Below, piece by piece: positions 47,580-59,743 of a stretch of 64,000 nucleotides of DNA. This stretch comes from Sambucus nigra (taxonomy: Eukaryota > Streptophyta > Magnoliopsida > Dipsacales > Adoxaceae), in contig OX422218.1 in the NCBI GenBank assembly GCA_949130495.1, positions 41,672,651 through 41,736,650 of the forward strand, written 5' to 3'. The notes below the pieces were generated by a model, which worked only from the letters and a program-made list of their open reading frames with translations, did no database searches and was not told where the DNA came from. The position numbers were made by a program, and so were the translations under genes. Within the stretch, counting starts at the first letter, position 1. Every line of letters begins with the position of its first letter.

Positions 47580-48805
47580 GTTTATCATTAGGGAAATTGA
47601 ACGTGGGTGTCGAGGGAGCAGAAACTAGAACCTTGTCGATCAAGCCATCAAACATGACATTTATAATCAAATCTGCAAGAAGTTTCATTTCCCGACCATT
47701 CAGAGAATAAAGTACTTTCCCGGGTTACTGAAAATTTGAGAACAAAATGGATAACCCATCAGCAGAGACATTTCTCGAAGGACGCATGAAGCTCTGATAT
47801 TTTGGCTCAGAAAAAGAGAGTGCCTCTAAATATTAAAATGCCGGTGTACAGGTGGAATGATTTTTTAAAGAATGAGATGAAGGACAAGAAGTTGGTCCAA
47901 ATGAAGAAAAATAAACACAATAGGGCAATAAAAACTTAATATCCATAGGTTGAGCTCCAAATCTAATGAAGATTTGAATAATGAATGGTCGAGTGGGAAA
48001 AAGGAAGGTTCAGATGCTGGTAAACAACAAAATTGGGTCAACTTGTATTTTCATGCCCGACGGGACAAAGATAATAAATTCCCGCCGCACTTGGCCTAGA
48101 CTTTGAAATCAATAGATGCCATTAGCAGTCAGTGGTTCAAGCCCTTATGATGACATCAAAAAAATTTCCTTGGCCCTGATCTTTGGAAATGACAAGGGGG
48201 GGAGGGGGGGGGGGGGACAAGAGGTGTAGATCACATATGTTGAAAACAAAATTAAAACAGATTGCATCTCTCATGGACAAGCTTTCTTCGATCAAGAATT
48301 GTATCTAGACCCTAGAGGAACATGATTCAAGGACCTAGTGGGATGTCCAGGAGATAAAAAGAAATATGGGAGTCTTGACGAGTGAAATCGGAAAATTTGT
48401 GTCTTATTTTAGTTAAAAGTTTCAACCCCTATTTCCTTCTCAAGGTATTCGTTATCTTCATTCTCATGATTTCCCCCTTCCTCCCTCTGCAAGTTTCCCC
48501 TATCCCCCTCTGCAAGTTTCCCCTTTCCAAATGCTGCCTACTTCAATATTCCCACTTCTCTATGACTCCTTCTGTCACAGGTCTTGGATCATCATCAACC
48601 ACTCACGGTAGCTATGGCGAGCATCTATATTTCAAGGACCTGGCCAATTATAGAATTGTTAGCGTGTGAACACTCATCTCTGTAGTTTTCAAAACTAAAG
48701 CACACGGCTGACCTTTATAGTAGGGTGAGGCTCAGGTGCTGGTTGATGAAATATACAACGGCTGTGAAGGTGTACATGTGTACGTTGACATCGTGAAAGG
48801 GAAAG
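47580..48805 (+). pseudogene. Degenerate coding-like remnant, unidentified (copy 4)
   Basis: Counterpart of 15,660-16,860. ELYLDPRG.. and KDLVGCPGDKKKYGSLDE are readable near 48,300-48,385, and GEAQVLVDEIYNGCEGVHVY near 48,725-48,790. Stops and shifts break every frame. It also contains a 20-base G-rich run at about 48,195-48,216. Identity unknown. Confidence 0.35.
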
Positions 48806-48867
48806 AATAGAGGCATTATTCAAATTCCTTTATCACTTGGTCAGTTTATCTGTTGGTCAAGTTTTAA

Positions 48868-48965
48868 TAATTTTTTTTTGTTTGAGTTGTAATATTTTTT
48901 TTTTGTTTCAGTTGTAAGAATATTTTTTTTGTTTCAGTCGTAATAATATTGTTTTTTTTGTTTAT
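48868..48965 (+). repeat. T-rich tandem repeat, copy 4
   Basis: Three to four units like those at 16,908-17,035 (TTTTTTTGTTTCAGTTGTAA type). Confidence 0.65.
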
Positions 48966-49369
48966 GTCGTAATAATATCACTTGGCAAGTTTGTTTGATT
49001 TAAGGTTAACTTGTGACATTTATGTAATCATATTAATTCCTTGTATGCAACATGACATTTGTTTTAACCTATTAACAAAGGACTAAAATTTGAAGATTAT
49101 TAAATGGATTTCTGACAATACAAAGAGTGGATGGGGAAGACTAACCGAATAGAAAAAAATCATGTAAAATTATTCAAGAATTAGTTAAACACGCTTATAA
49201 AAATCTTAAAAGTGACAAGATTTTATGTTCATGCGCTCGTTATATGTACGGAAAATATAAGTTATTAGAAGATATTGACTTGCATTTAATATAGTGGAGA
49301 ATTTGTCAAGACTCTAAAATATTGACATAAAATATGTCAATATTTTATGTCGCAGGTGGGGAAGCTGCA

Positions 49370-50310
49370 TTTAATATCGCAACTTTCACGAGCATCTCAC
49401 GTGATCGAAGCAACTCGTAGCAGCCGACCACATAGTCGCGGGACTTCCGATTTGAGAATAGGACCCGAATTTTAAAATAGGCACATTTAAACTTGAAAAT
49501 GTTCCATGAGTATGCCGAAACCCCGAACAACCCCAAAATGACCCCGTTAGTTGTACGAACATCCCGCACCTAACTATCGTATCTCGTAGAAACTGATAGC
49601 ATAGTGGCGAGATTCCCGATTTGCGAATAGGACATGGATTGGAAAATAGGCAAACATAGGCCTGAAAATATGTCGCAAGTTGGTTGAAACTTCAGGAAGC
49701 ACCCAAAAGGCCCCACAAGTGTCACAAATACCTCACACAATATCAACGTAACTCGTGGAAACCGACCGTGTAGACGCCGGACTCCCGATTTGAGAATAGG
49801 ACTCGAATTTGAAAATATGTGCAGTTAGGCTTGAAAATGTTCCGCGAGTGCGTCGAAATCTAGATCAGCTGCCAAACGGCCCCACAAGTGGCATGAGCAC
49901 CTTTCACGTGACCAATGTAACTCGTAACAACTGATCGCGTAGTTGCAAGACTCCCGATTTGAAAATAGGACGCAAATTTGAAAATAGTCAACTTAGGCTT
50001 GAAAACGTGTCGCGAGTGGCTCGAAACCCCGAGCAGCCCCCAAAGGGCTCCCCAAGTGGCACGAGCACCTTGCACGTGACAAAGTAACTCGTGGAAACTG
50101 ACTGCATAGTCGTGGGACTCCTGGTTTGATAATAGGACCCATATGTGAAAATTGGCACAATTAGCCTTGAAAACGTGCCGCGGGTGCGTCAAAACCCCAA
50201 ATAGCCCGCCAAACGTCTGAGCAAGAGGCAGGAACACCTCACACGTGACCAACGTAACTTGTAGAAACTGACCGCGTAGTCGCATGACTCCCGATTTGAA
50301 AATAGGACCC
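49370..50310. repeat. ~168-bp satellite array, copy 4 (about 5.5 units)
   Basis: The anchor CTCGTA/CTTGTA recurs at 49,414, 49,583, 49,752, 49,921, 50,088 and 50,258, spaced 169, 169, 169, 167 and 170 bp. Several units carry TCACGTGACCAACGTAACTC just before the anchor. Units differ by scattered substitutions. The array has one unit more than the 17,450 array. Confidence 0.88.
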
Positions 50311-51446
50311 GAAGTTTAAAAAAAATGAATGATTCCCTACTACTTAAAAAAAGAATTTACAGCAAAAAACAATCATTAGAAAAAATAATAACTAGACAAA
50401 ATTGGTTTTCTAAAAAATAAAATGATTTAAAAAAATTCCACCCATAAAAAATTAGGGTGGAAAATAAATTCTTTCTTGAAAATCATTAATTTTGTAGAAA
50501 GAAGTTTTTCTCTAAAACAAATTTTTTTACTGACTTAATAGAATGAGTTTTTATTTTTCTCACTCGAAATTAATATTTCTTTTGTTCAAAATAACTTTTT
50601 TTGGTGGAAAATAAAAGAAGCTATATATTGTATCATAAGCCAACCTGGATAAACATCATCACTGCAAGACAACAGGAGAATCTCTAAATTTTTGAGTATC
50701 TGGCATGAAGTGCACACCGTACTAATCAAAGCGTCTAAATAATCTCTAAATTTATGACGAATTTTTTGAATACCCTTCTCAATTGCAGATTTTGCATCAG
50801 TCATGATTTAGAAAATCTCAATATCCACCAATTTTTTTGTTCATTTCATATTTCTCAAGTTGTGTTGGTCCTCTTTTTTTATAAGCTCTAGAATGAGAAG
50901 GGCTAGAGTGAAATTGTCAACAAAATTATCCAATTCAGTCTCGACAATGAATGAATCAGTTTAGTTAATGTCAGTAAGTATTTGGGGTTTTCAGATTTTG
51001 GAGATAACTCACTAAGATATTCTTCTCAATTATTCGGGGTTAAAAAAAATTTATAATGTAAAAAACAGCTTATAGTTTTTCTTAAACTATAAAAATTGTT
51101 TTTGAACAAAGCTTATAATGTTTTTGAAAACTATAAAAACGGCTTATAAAAAAAGCTATAAAGTTTTTGAAAACAACTTATAATGTTTTTGAAAACAAAA
51201 AAGTTTTTAACAAAATAAAAATAGTTTTAGTGAAAAAAATCTTTTTAACAAAATAAAAACTGTTTATAACAAAACAGTAGTGGAAAAAACATTTGTTGAT
51301 TTCATCTTGGTCAGGTTGTGTCAATCGTTTTTTTTAAGCTTTATATGGGTTTGAAGCTCCAGAAGGAGAAGAGATAGATTGAAATTGTCAACAAAATTAT
51401 CCAAATATTTTCGACAATGAATGAATCAGTTTAGTTAATAACCGTA
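50311..51446. other. Spacer with partial direct duplication and A/T repeats
   Basis: No gene seen. 50,833-50,985 and 51,293-51,451 are diverged direct repeats sharing ATTGTCAACAAAATTATCCAA and CGACAATGAATGAATCAG. Between them (51,050-51,290) is a degenerate array built on GTTTTTGAAAAC and CTTATAATG. The left repeat keeps the LTR element's insertion site empty. Confidence 0.65.
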
Positions 51447-51451
51447 AGTAT

Positions 51452-51723
51452 TGTGGAATTTATAAAAACGAATGAAGAGAATACTCAGGTATTTTATTAT
51501 TCAACTTAGTTAAACAATCGTACATGCATATATATAAATAGCATTTGGAATGCTCAGCTACTACCTATGAAATCGGATATAACCAAAACTAACTACATCC
51601 ACTTCCTTGATATATGGATAGAACTTAGACTGCAAAAGATATCCGTTGTAACTGTGTGCTGAGAATGATGTGGACTGACTTGGTCTTTCTTGACTGAGTA
51701 GGGGCTGTTCTATTTCCTCTATA
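51452..51723 (-). repeat. Left LTR (3' LTR), copy 3
   Basis: 272 bp, next to the polypurine tract. Confidence 0.85.
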
Positions 51724-52826
51724 CTCCCCCTCAAGTGAATGTGGGATGCATGGCATACACTGAGATTGAATCGTTGATTTTGAAATTGCTGAGTTAAAAG
51801 AGATTAGGTTATGAGTGCGATCGAATTGAGCGAGAAGATCTCCACTCATACCAAAAATCTTGAGAATAAAACCCATTGATTTCTGCCACAGTAGACGTAA
51901 GGAAACGATACTCAGCTTGATAAAAAAAATATTTAAGGTCTCTTAGACTATATTGAGCTTAATCAAAAATTGATTCAGAGGCTTAATTTTTGGTTTCGGC
52001 TGGACCGTCACCTGTAATGGGCCTCTTGGGCCAAAATGAGCTTGATCACAACGGATTCAGGAGCTCTTCTCTTCTTGAGCTTGATCTCAATGGATTCAGA
52101 GGCTATTTGTTTTTCAATTTTTTTTTTTTACTTAAAGACGATTGATTCAGGTCGATTGAGTTGTTAAAAAAAATATGCTTGCAAAGTTACTCCAACTTGC
52201 ATTTTTTCTTTTACTCGATCTTTCTTCATGAGAGTTTAAAGAAACTGTTTCAAACTTCTTTTTTTTTTTTTTTGATAAATAAATTTTACTACTACTACAT
52301 TAAAGACCTTCAGGTAAAGTTGTCACCAAAATATCGCTCGACTTTTGTAAGAACAATTGACTCCCCCAAAAAATAAGCAATGCACCGTGGTTATTAGAGA
52401 AAAACATCAATTTTAACTCAGAAACCCATCTTGACAAACAAAGTATCCTTCTCAACATTCACAGGCAACAGAAGGGACAAAAACGAAGCCATTTCAGGAG
52501 TGTGTATTTACCCAACAGTCGGAGTCCTTCATGTTTTGGTAACACAAAGCTTCCAAATTGCTCAAAACACGGGCAGAAAATTATGTCATTCAACAAAATG
52601 AGTTTGTTCAATACTACTGGTGAAGTTTTATAAGATTATCGTACGATCAACACATCAGGGCATGGAACAAGTGTATAAAGAGACATCCATATAACCCTAC
52701 CATACATCTTCCAGACCACCCTTCCCTCCCAATCAAACACCTGATTCTTATAGTCAACAACCACCAAAACCACCCTTACATTTCATAGGTTGGCTTGCAT
52801 CATTCAAAAGATCTTTTAACTCAGAC

Positions 52827-55322
52827 ATGAAAGGCGGGGATGGCAGCTCTAACCACAGCTTCCGGGCTAAAGATATCAGTTTCAGGTTGACCAAGGAGTA
52901 TATTGGCAGTGACTTCCTGTTTAGACTGTGTTCCTATAGCGAGATGGGAGTCAAGGAGTTGGTGTTAGTCTAGGGGGAGGTGATGTGGCTGAGCTCCTGC
53001 CTTTGGAAGGCATCCAAGCATACCGGGAAGTTTTTTCAGATGCGACAATATGCGGACCGTAAAATCATGGCTTTCTCTTCTTGGAAAGGAATGGTAGGTT
53101 ACTTCAACATTGTCATCAGGAAGATCGATTCCAGGATTCAAGTTCAGATACCGGAATGTTTCCCAGGGAAAGGGTGAATGGCAGTGTGTCATATATTTCG
53201 GAGGGTAGAACCTTTTGTGGTCTGTAAGAAGCCTTGTCATGAGATAAAGATGAAGGGTAAGGTGGTAGATGGAAGAACTTATCTGAAGGCTGCCATGGTG
53301 GAGACATGGCCGTTTTCGACTATTAACATCTCATATAATTCCAAACAAGAGATGGACCTGACAGTTGAGGATGACTCATGTAGTTCAAGAATTAAGTTTT
53401 TTCATAAAGCTTTGATCGGGCAGTTTGGAAATCCTCAGAGCTCTCCTCCGGGGAAGGACAAGGTCTTACGTTGGGCAGAGTCTCGATGGAAACCGGTGGG
53501 AGGAATTCAAGTGAGACAGCTGAACGCGTCCTTATTTCTCTTTATGTTGGCTTCTGTAGAAGAGTGTGATAGAATTCTGGGGGGTCGCGGTTGGAAGTTT
53601 GAGGGAGAACCAGTGTGGTTGAAAAGGTGGCATCATTTAGATCGTTTCTCGCCTGTCCCATGTGACTTGGGTTACCGGTGGATCCGTGTGATGGGTCTCC
53701 CCCTCCATCTTTGGGGGGAAGAAGTCTTTAGTGCCATTGGTGAGAAGTGTGGAGGCTTCATCAAAGTAGACTATGCTACGTTGACAGGAGAAGAAACTCA
53801 GTGGGCGAGAATTCTTGTGAGTGAGTCTAATGTTCTTCCGTCTAAAATCAAGATTGGTGTAGGGGGTTGGGTTTTTGTTTTGACTGTATGTGAGGAGATT
53901 CAGGAGTGTATCTTCGGTGATGATAATCCTCGAAGAAATGGTGGGGCTAAGCTAGATACTCGTCTCAGTAAGACTCAAGGTTTGATGGGGATTCAACCTT
54001 CTTCCTCCATCACTGGTTTTGAGTTGGGCATCTCGGGGAATAGAGACGGGAAGGGGCTGTGTGTAGATGTGACTAGAGAGGAGCGGCAGGAGGACGTCAC
54101 TGGATTGTCGGGAGGTCCGGTCAAGTCTGTGGGGCGGTCGGCAGCGGGTGACGGCGTCTGCAGCAGTGTGGTGGCTAACATGTCTGTTGACAGATGTGAG
54201 GGGACTGAGGTAGCTGATGGTGCGGCTGCACATTTACTGGGTATGGAGGTTGGTAAGAGTGGCCCATGCATTGTCCCTTTCGTGTCATATAAGGGTCATT
54301 GCCAAGGTTTAAGGAAGCAAGACGAGGTGCACGGTTTACAAAGGTCAGCTGAAGTGGAGAGCACATTTAAGGCTACGACTACTAAAGTTATATTGGCCAG
54401 GAATAGTGGGTCTGTTAGTGCAGAATTTTCTGCAGCTACAAGTGATAACCATATGGGTATAGGCAAGGTACCACGTAGCCCTCTAGCAACAGATTTTATA
54501 GGATCATAATTGACTAAGGTAATTAAAGTGCAGAGGTATGAGGAGAATCGGCCAAAGATTGGGTCTGTTCAGGAGCGGAATAAATTAGTGGGGGATAAGA
54601 AATTGAGTGGGGTCAGTAATAGAAAGTCCAAAGGAGCAGAATCGTGTGTGGAAATAGCGGAAGATGGGTCTTTGTCACTTGACTTAAACTTTGAGAGGTT
54701 AAAGGAAAAAGAGGCTATATTTAGTAAGGATCCGGTGTCATCAAAAACAAGTTTTAATAGAAATAAAAATTTGTATGTTGGTAATGCCATGTTAGGACTT
54801 AAAAATATCAAGGCTCTCAGGAGCTCGGGAAAAAATGGTAAAAAAGTTTTGGCTTCGAGAAAGGAGGGTGTCAATAAAAAAATTTCTAAGACGGGTCTTA
54901 AAGGGGAGGGAAAAACTAATAAGGGTGAGGTATCAGGGACATTCATTAGTAACAAGGTGGCGGTGATGGCTAGTGAAACTCTTTCCTCGTCTGGAAATGG
55001 GTGCGGGGTGTTGCAAGATAATATGTTTCCGGTTAGACAGGGAGTAAGGGGGAGTGGTTCGAGTATTGAGGATTTAAATAATTCTCGCCTGTGGGTGGAC
55101 ATTGTGATCCCGGAGCAAGAAGGTGAGGATAGGGGAAATGAGCAAGAAGTATGGGACGAGGACCCGGTGGGATGGAAAGAGGACATGTTGGAAGATATTA
55201 GTAAAGACTCGGGGGTCACTTTTGAGGGATTCGAGAGGGAAGCATGGGCTTTATTCGAGAAAATTGAGAGGGGGAGTGGGGACGGGGACAGGGAGAAAGA
55301 TAATGAGGTGGACTTAGTTTAA
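52827..55322 (+). pseudogene. LINE B ORF1, DUF4283-type protein, three in-frame stops
   Basis: A single reading frame of 832 codons from ATG 52,827 to TAA 55,320 holds together except for TAG at 52,971, TGA at 53,175 and TAA at 54,507. N-terminal SFRAKDISFRLTKEYIGSDF precedes the DUF4283-type domain (GRTYLKAAMVETWPF, YRWIRVMGLPLHLWGEEVF, GGFIKVDYATLTGEE). The remainder is hydrophilic and poorly conserved against LINE A, ending in an acidic region with RLWVDIV. No CCHC knuckle is visible. It gives the fullest view of ORF1 in this family here. The three point stops without frameshift suggest modest age. Confidence 0.85.
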
Positions 55323-55336
55323 AGTATTATTGTTCA

Positions 55337-58300
55337 ATGAACCTTCGTATTATTTCATGGAATGTTAGGGGGATGAACGACAGAGACAGGAGAGGGGTGA
55401 TTGGGGGGGCCATTGCCAGGTGGAAGCCCGATATTTTGTGCCTTCAGGAGACTAAGATGTGCCATATGGATGCCTGTTGTATCAGCTCCATCTGGGGCGG
55501 GAGGGGGGTTAAATGGGTAAACTTAGATGCTGATGGTACTTCGGGAGGGGTGTTGATTTTGTGTAATTCGACAGTGGTTGACTTGATTGAGGCAATGAAG
55601 GGTGAATGGACCCTTTCTTGCCTTTTTAAAAATATTGAGGATGGGTTCATCTGGAGCTTCTCGGGTATTTATGGTCCAGTGGAGGACGCAAGTAGATGGG
55701 AATTGTGGGAAGAATTGGCAGGGGTGAGTAGGGTGTGGGATGTACCCGTTTGTATGGGGGGGGGGGGATTTCAATGTGGTCAGGTTCTCAGGGGAAAAAA
55801 GTGGTGGAGGAAGAATCGATAGGTATATGCATGATTTCTCTGATTTTATAGATGACTTGGAGCTGATGGATCTTCCGTTGGTGGGCGGGCTTTTTACTTG
55901 GTCTAACTTTCGGGATAGGCCTGCCATGTCTCTCCTGGATGGTTTCCTTGTTTCCAAGGAGTGGGAGGAGCACTTTCCTGGGGTGGTACAGTCGTGCTTG
56001 CCTAGGGTGACCTCGGATCATTGTCCCATCTTATTAGAGTGTGGGGGTTGGAGGGAGGGTAGTTCGCCGTTTCGATTTGAGAATATGTGGCTTAAGGAGT
56101 CTGATTTCGTGGAGAGAGTTGGAGGATGGTGGTCTAGTTATGTGGTGGAGGGGAATGCTAGTTTTAGGTTGGTCTCTAAATTAGGCTTTCTTAAGGAAGA
56201 TTTGAAAAGGTGGAATAAAGAGGTGTTTGGAAATGTCCGTCTGGGTACTACTAGTTTATTGGAGGAGGTCAGGAGGCTCGATGAGAAAGAGGGGAGATTG
56301 GGACTCTCGGAGGAGGAAAAAAGAGTTAGGGAGGGGAAAAAAGGGGAGATCGGGAAGAGGCTCATTCAGGAAGAAATTAGCTGGAGACAAAAATCTAGAG
56401 CGCTGTGGTTGAAAGAAGGTGATTTAGATACCAAGTTCTTCCATAAGGTGGCCAATTCGCATAGGCGCGGTAATCATATTCGAAGCATCCAAGTGGGGGG
56501 AGTGGTATTTGAAGAGGATAGAGAGGTTAGGGGGGCCATCTCTCAGTTCTTCGAGGCGTTGTTCAAGGAAGAGCAGGGGTGGAGGCCCTCTCTGGATGGG
56601 GCTGAGTTTGCGCGTATTTCCTCTTCTGAGGCGAATGGTTTAGAGGGTCATTTCACCGAAGAGGAGGTGGGGAGAGTATTGAATTCGATGAGTGGGGATA
56701 AGGCGCCGGGTCCCGACGGCTTCTCGATGGCGTTTTTTCAGCATTGTTGGACTGTGATCAAGGGGGATGTGATGGAGTTTTTCCATGAATTCCACGACAA
56801 AGGTTACTTTGTGCCGAGGTTGAATGCGACTTTTATCACCTTGATCTCCAAAAAGGGGGGATCGATTGATATCAGGGATTTCAGGCCTATTAGCTTGATT
56901 GGTGGCATTTACAAGCTTCTGGCTAAGGTGTTGTCAGTTAGGCTCAGAAAGGTTATTGATCCTCTTATTTATGAGTCTCAAAACGCGTTTGTGGGAGGCA
57001 GACAGATTCTTGATGCTGTTTTGGTAGCTAATGAGTGCGTGGAATCCAGAATTAGAAGTGGACCTCTGGGCTTAGCATTCAAGCTTGACATCGAAAAGGC
57101 GTATGATCATGTCAATTGGGACTTCCTTATGTATTTGTTAAAGAGGATGGGGTTTGGTGAACGGTGGTGTCGGTGGATCGGTAGGTGTGTTAAGACGGCC
57201 AGATTCTCCGTTCTGATCAATAGGGTCCCTGAGGGCTTTTTTGCGAGCTCTCGTGGGCTTCGTCAAGGAGACCCGTTGTCCCCCTTTCTTTTCATTTTGG
57301 TCATAGAGGCGTTTAGTCGGATGATGGGTAAGGTGGCCCAAGCCGGATGGATCATGGGGTTCTCTTTAGGGGCTCCGGGTCCTTATAGGGTGTCTGTATC
57401 TCATCTGTTATTTGAGAACGATGCGATTGTTTTCTATGATGCTGACCAAAGGCAAGTGCGTGCTCTAAAGTTATTTATTACTTGTTTTGAGGCGGTTTCA
57501 GGTTTGAGAATTAATGCGAGGAAGAGCGAGGTCATCCAAATCGGGGGTGAGGTAATGACGGAGGAGTTCGGTGGCATCATGGGGTGCAGAATCGGGTATC
57601 TCCCTTGTACTTATCTTGGACTCCCTCTCGGAGCTAAGTATAAGTCTAAATCTATCTGGGATCCGGTGTTGGAGAGAATGCGTAGAAAATTGGCAGGTTG
57701 GAATAATGGGTTCTTGTCGAAAGGGGGGAGACTCATGTTGATTAAGAGTTCGTTGTCCTGCTTGCCTACTTATTTTATGTCCATTTTGCCTATTCCTGTG
57801 GCTGTTCGTCTTAAAATGGAGAAGCTGATGCGTAATTTTATGTGGAGAGGCACGGAGGTTAGCTTTAAGCATAGTCTGGTTAAGTGGGAGGAGGTTTGCA
57901 AGCCGATAAAGGAAGGGGGGCGGGTGTGAGAAACTTGGTTAACTTTAATAAGGCTTTGCTGGGGAAGTGGATGTGGAGATTTTCTCGGGAGGAGCATAGG
58001 TTGTGGAGAAGAGTTGTTTATGCTAGAGGGGTTGGTACTATTTTTGGGTGGGGGCCGGTGGTGGCGACTTTTCCTCACGGTATGGGATTGTGGAAACACA
58101 TAGCGAAGGAATGGAGATCATTTTCCAGTCATATCGAGTTTTCTCTAGGGAGAGGCGACAGGGTCAGATTCTGGAAAGACAAGTGGGGGGATCAGGGGTC
58201 CATTCAGGAGCTCTACCCAGGGATGTTTAATCTTGGAGGAAATCAAGATGGTTTGGTGGTGGAGCACATATCGATTAGCGGGGAGGGGGTGATGTGGAAC

Positions 58301-58999
58301 CCTCAGTTCAGAAGAAGACTTTGGGATTGGGAGCTGCAGGAGGCGGATCTATTCTTTCAATGGTTGGGATCGGCCCCCCGCCCGACGGTTATGGAAGATT
58401 CCCTTAAATGGAAGGGGGGAGGGACAGGCGAGTTTTCGGTCAGAAGGTACTATGAGATTTTGAGTGGTAGGGGGAATCCAAGCGACCTCTTCCCTTGGAA
58501 GAGTATTTGGAAGGTGAAAGAGCCTCAGAAGGTCAGGTTCTTTGTGTGGACTGCGGCTAGGCAGGCTATCTTGACTCTTGAGGGCCTTCAAAAGAGAAGA
58601 TACCGTCTCGCGAGTCGTTGTTGGTTATGCAAGGAGGAGGAGGAAAAGACCAATCACCTTCTTCTTCATTATAAGGTGACGAGAAGTTTGTGGGATTTGT
58701 TTTTCGCCATGTCTTGTATCACTTGGGTTATGCCAGGGACTGTTAGGGCTCTTTTAGAAGGGTGGAAACCTCCGTGGTGATGGTCGGGGGATAGGAGTGT
58801 GTGGCGTATTGTTTCACATTGTATCTTTTGGTCGATTTGGAAGGAGCGGAATGCGAGATGCTTTGATGGTATTGAGACGGCTCCCTCGAGGATTCGTTAT
58901 ATGTTTTTGAGCACTCTTATTAGTTAGAGGAAGGAGAGATTCGTCGTCTCGACTCAGGAGATTCTAGAGTTCGTGAAAGGGTTTCACTCTGTGGTGTAA
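55337..58999 (+). pseudogene. LINE B ORF2, endonuclease/reverse transcriptase, broken
   Basis: It starts 14 bp after ORF1. Endonuclease: IISWNVRGMND, LQETK, GGDFNVVR, TSDHCPI. Reverse transcriptase: SGDKAPGPDGF, FRPISLIGGIYK, KLDIEKAYDHVNW, GLRQGDPLSPFLF, then FEND at 57,411-57,422 where FADD is required, so a catalytic aspartate is lost. The C-terminal zinc-binding region has SRCWLCKEEEEKTNHLLLH. Breaks: a frameshift in the G run at 55,756-55,768; a frameshift in the G tract near 57,915; TGA at 58,778-58,780 where Trp is expected; and TAG at 58,925-58,927. The last aligned codon ends at 58,999. Not functional. Confidence 0.9.
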
Positions 59000-59466
59000 A
59001 TTGCCTTCCAGGCGGGGTTTAGTTTGTTTTCCTTCCATTGTTCTATTATGAATTTGTTTTTTGTATACTTCATGTATTCGGGTTCGCTCCCATAGCGATG
59101 GTTTAGTTAAATTTCATTTACTTATCAAAAAAAATAAAGAGACATCCATATTGTGTGACACCCTGAACAAAGAAATCTTCACGCAAACTCAATTTGACCA
59201 GTTGTCTAGGACCTTGGAAATATTAATAGCTTCCTGAAAACTTCAGTTCTTTCCTTCAAATGAGAATGTCGTTCAATTCAAATGCACTCTCGTTCCTTTT
59301 TCTAGTGCAGTGGACTGGTTAGGAGAACAAGATGCAAAATACAAAGAAATCTCTTTCTTTAATTTTGTACCCAGCGGACGGTAACAATGAAAGGGCGCTA
59401 CCGCCGCCGAAATAACGAAATACCAGGATCTGGGTTACTTGCCAGAGTTTAATCGCTCTGATACCA

Positions 59467-59738
59467 TGTGGAATTTATAAAAACAAATGAAGAGAATGCT
59501 CAGGTATTTTATTATTCAACTTAGTTAAACAATCGTACATGCATAGATATATATAGCATTTCGAATGCTCAGCTACTGCCTATGAAATCGGATATAACCA
59601 AAACTAACTGCAACCACTTCCTTGATATATGGATAGAACTTAGACTGCAAAAGATATCCATTGTAACTGTGTGCTGAGAATGATGTGGACTGACTTGGTC
59701 ATTGTTCACTGAGTAGGGGATGTTCTATTTCCTCAATA
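59467..59738 (-). repeat. Right LTR (5' LTR), copy 3
   Basis: 272 bp, next to the tRNA-Met primer site. Confidence 0.85.
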
Positions 59739-59743
59739 AGTAT

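Larger units (their letters stand above)
52693..59133 (+). mobile_element. LINE B, L1-type non-LTR retrotransposon
   Basis: A 6.44-kb LINE on the plus strand, inserted in the small LTR element. Its target duplication is up to 18 bp (ATAAAGAGACATCCATAT at 52,675-52,692 and 59,134-59,151), the exact edge being blurred by the A tail (CTTATCAAAAAAA). It is the same family as LINE A and longer at the 5' end. All coding frames carry stops or shifts, so it is inactive. Uninterrupted sister sites are at 896-913, about 18,704-18,721 and about 20,256-20,273. Confidence 0.93.
51447..59743 (-). mobile_element. Small LTR element, copy 3, complete but split by LINE B
   Basis: LTRs lie at 51,452-51,723 and 59,467-59,738 (272 bp each, differing at roughly 15 positions). 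The 5-bp duplication AGTAT is at 51,447-51,451 and 59,739-59,743. The polypurine complement CTCCCCCTCAAG is at 51,724-51,735 and the primer-site complement GCTCTGATACCA at 59,455-59,466. Without LINE B the element is about 1.83 kb and has no gag or pol frame. It is the only copy in the window with both borders intact. Confidence 0.88.

Noticed and set aside
48195..48216. G-rich run as a regulatory G-quadruplex
   Set aside because: A single homopolymer-like G tract within decayed sequence. The sister copy has only a few Gs there, so it is probably simple slippage.
49860..50285. 141-codon minus-strand frame
   Set aside because: It is a run through 168-bp satellite units, so the repeated peptide comes from the tandem repeat and not from a gene.
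49370..50310. CRISPR-like spaced repeats
   Set aside because: The whole ~168-bp unit is repeated head to tail with no unique spacers; this is an ordinary plant satellite.
54569..55219. 216-codon minus-strand frame inside LINE B
   Set aside because: Antisense shadow of ORF1; no family resemblance.
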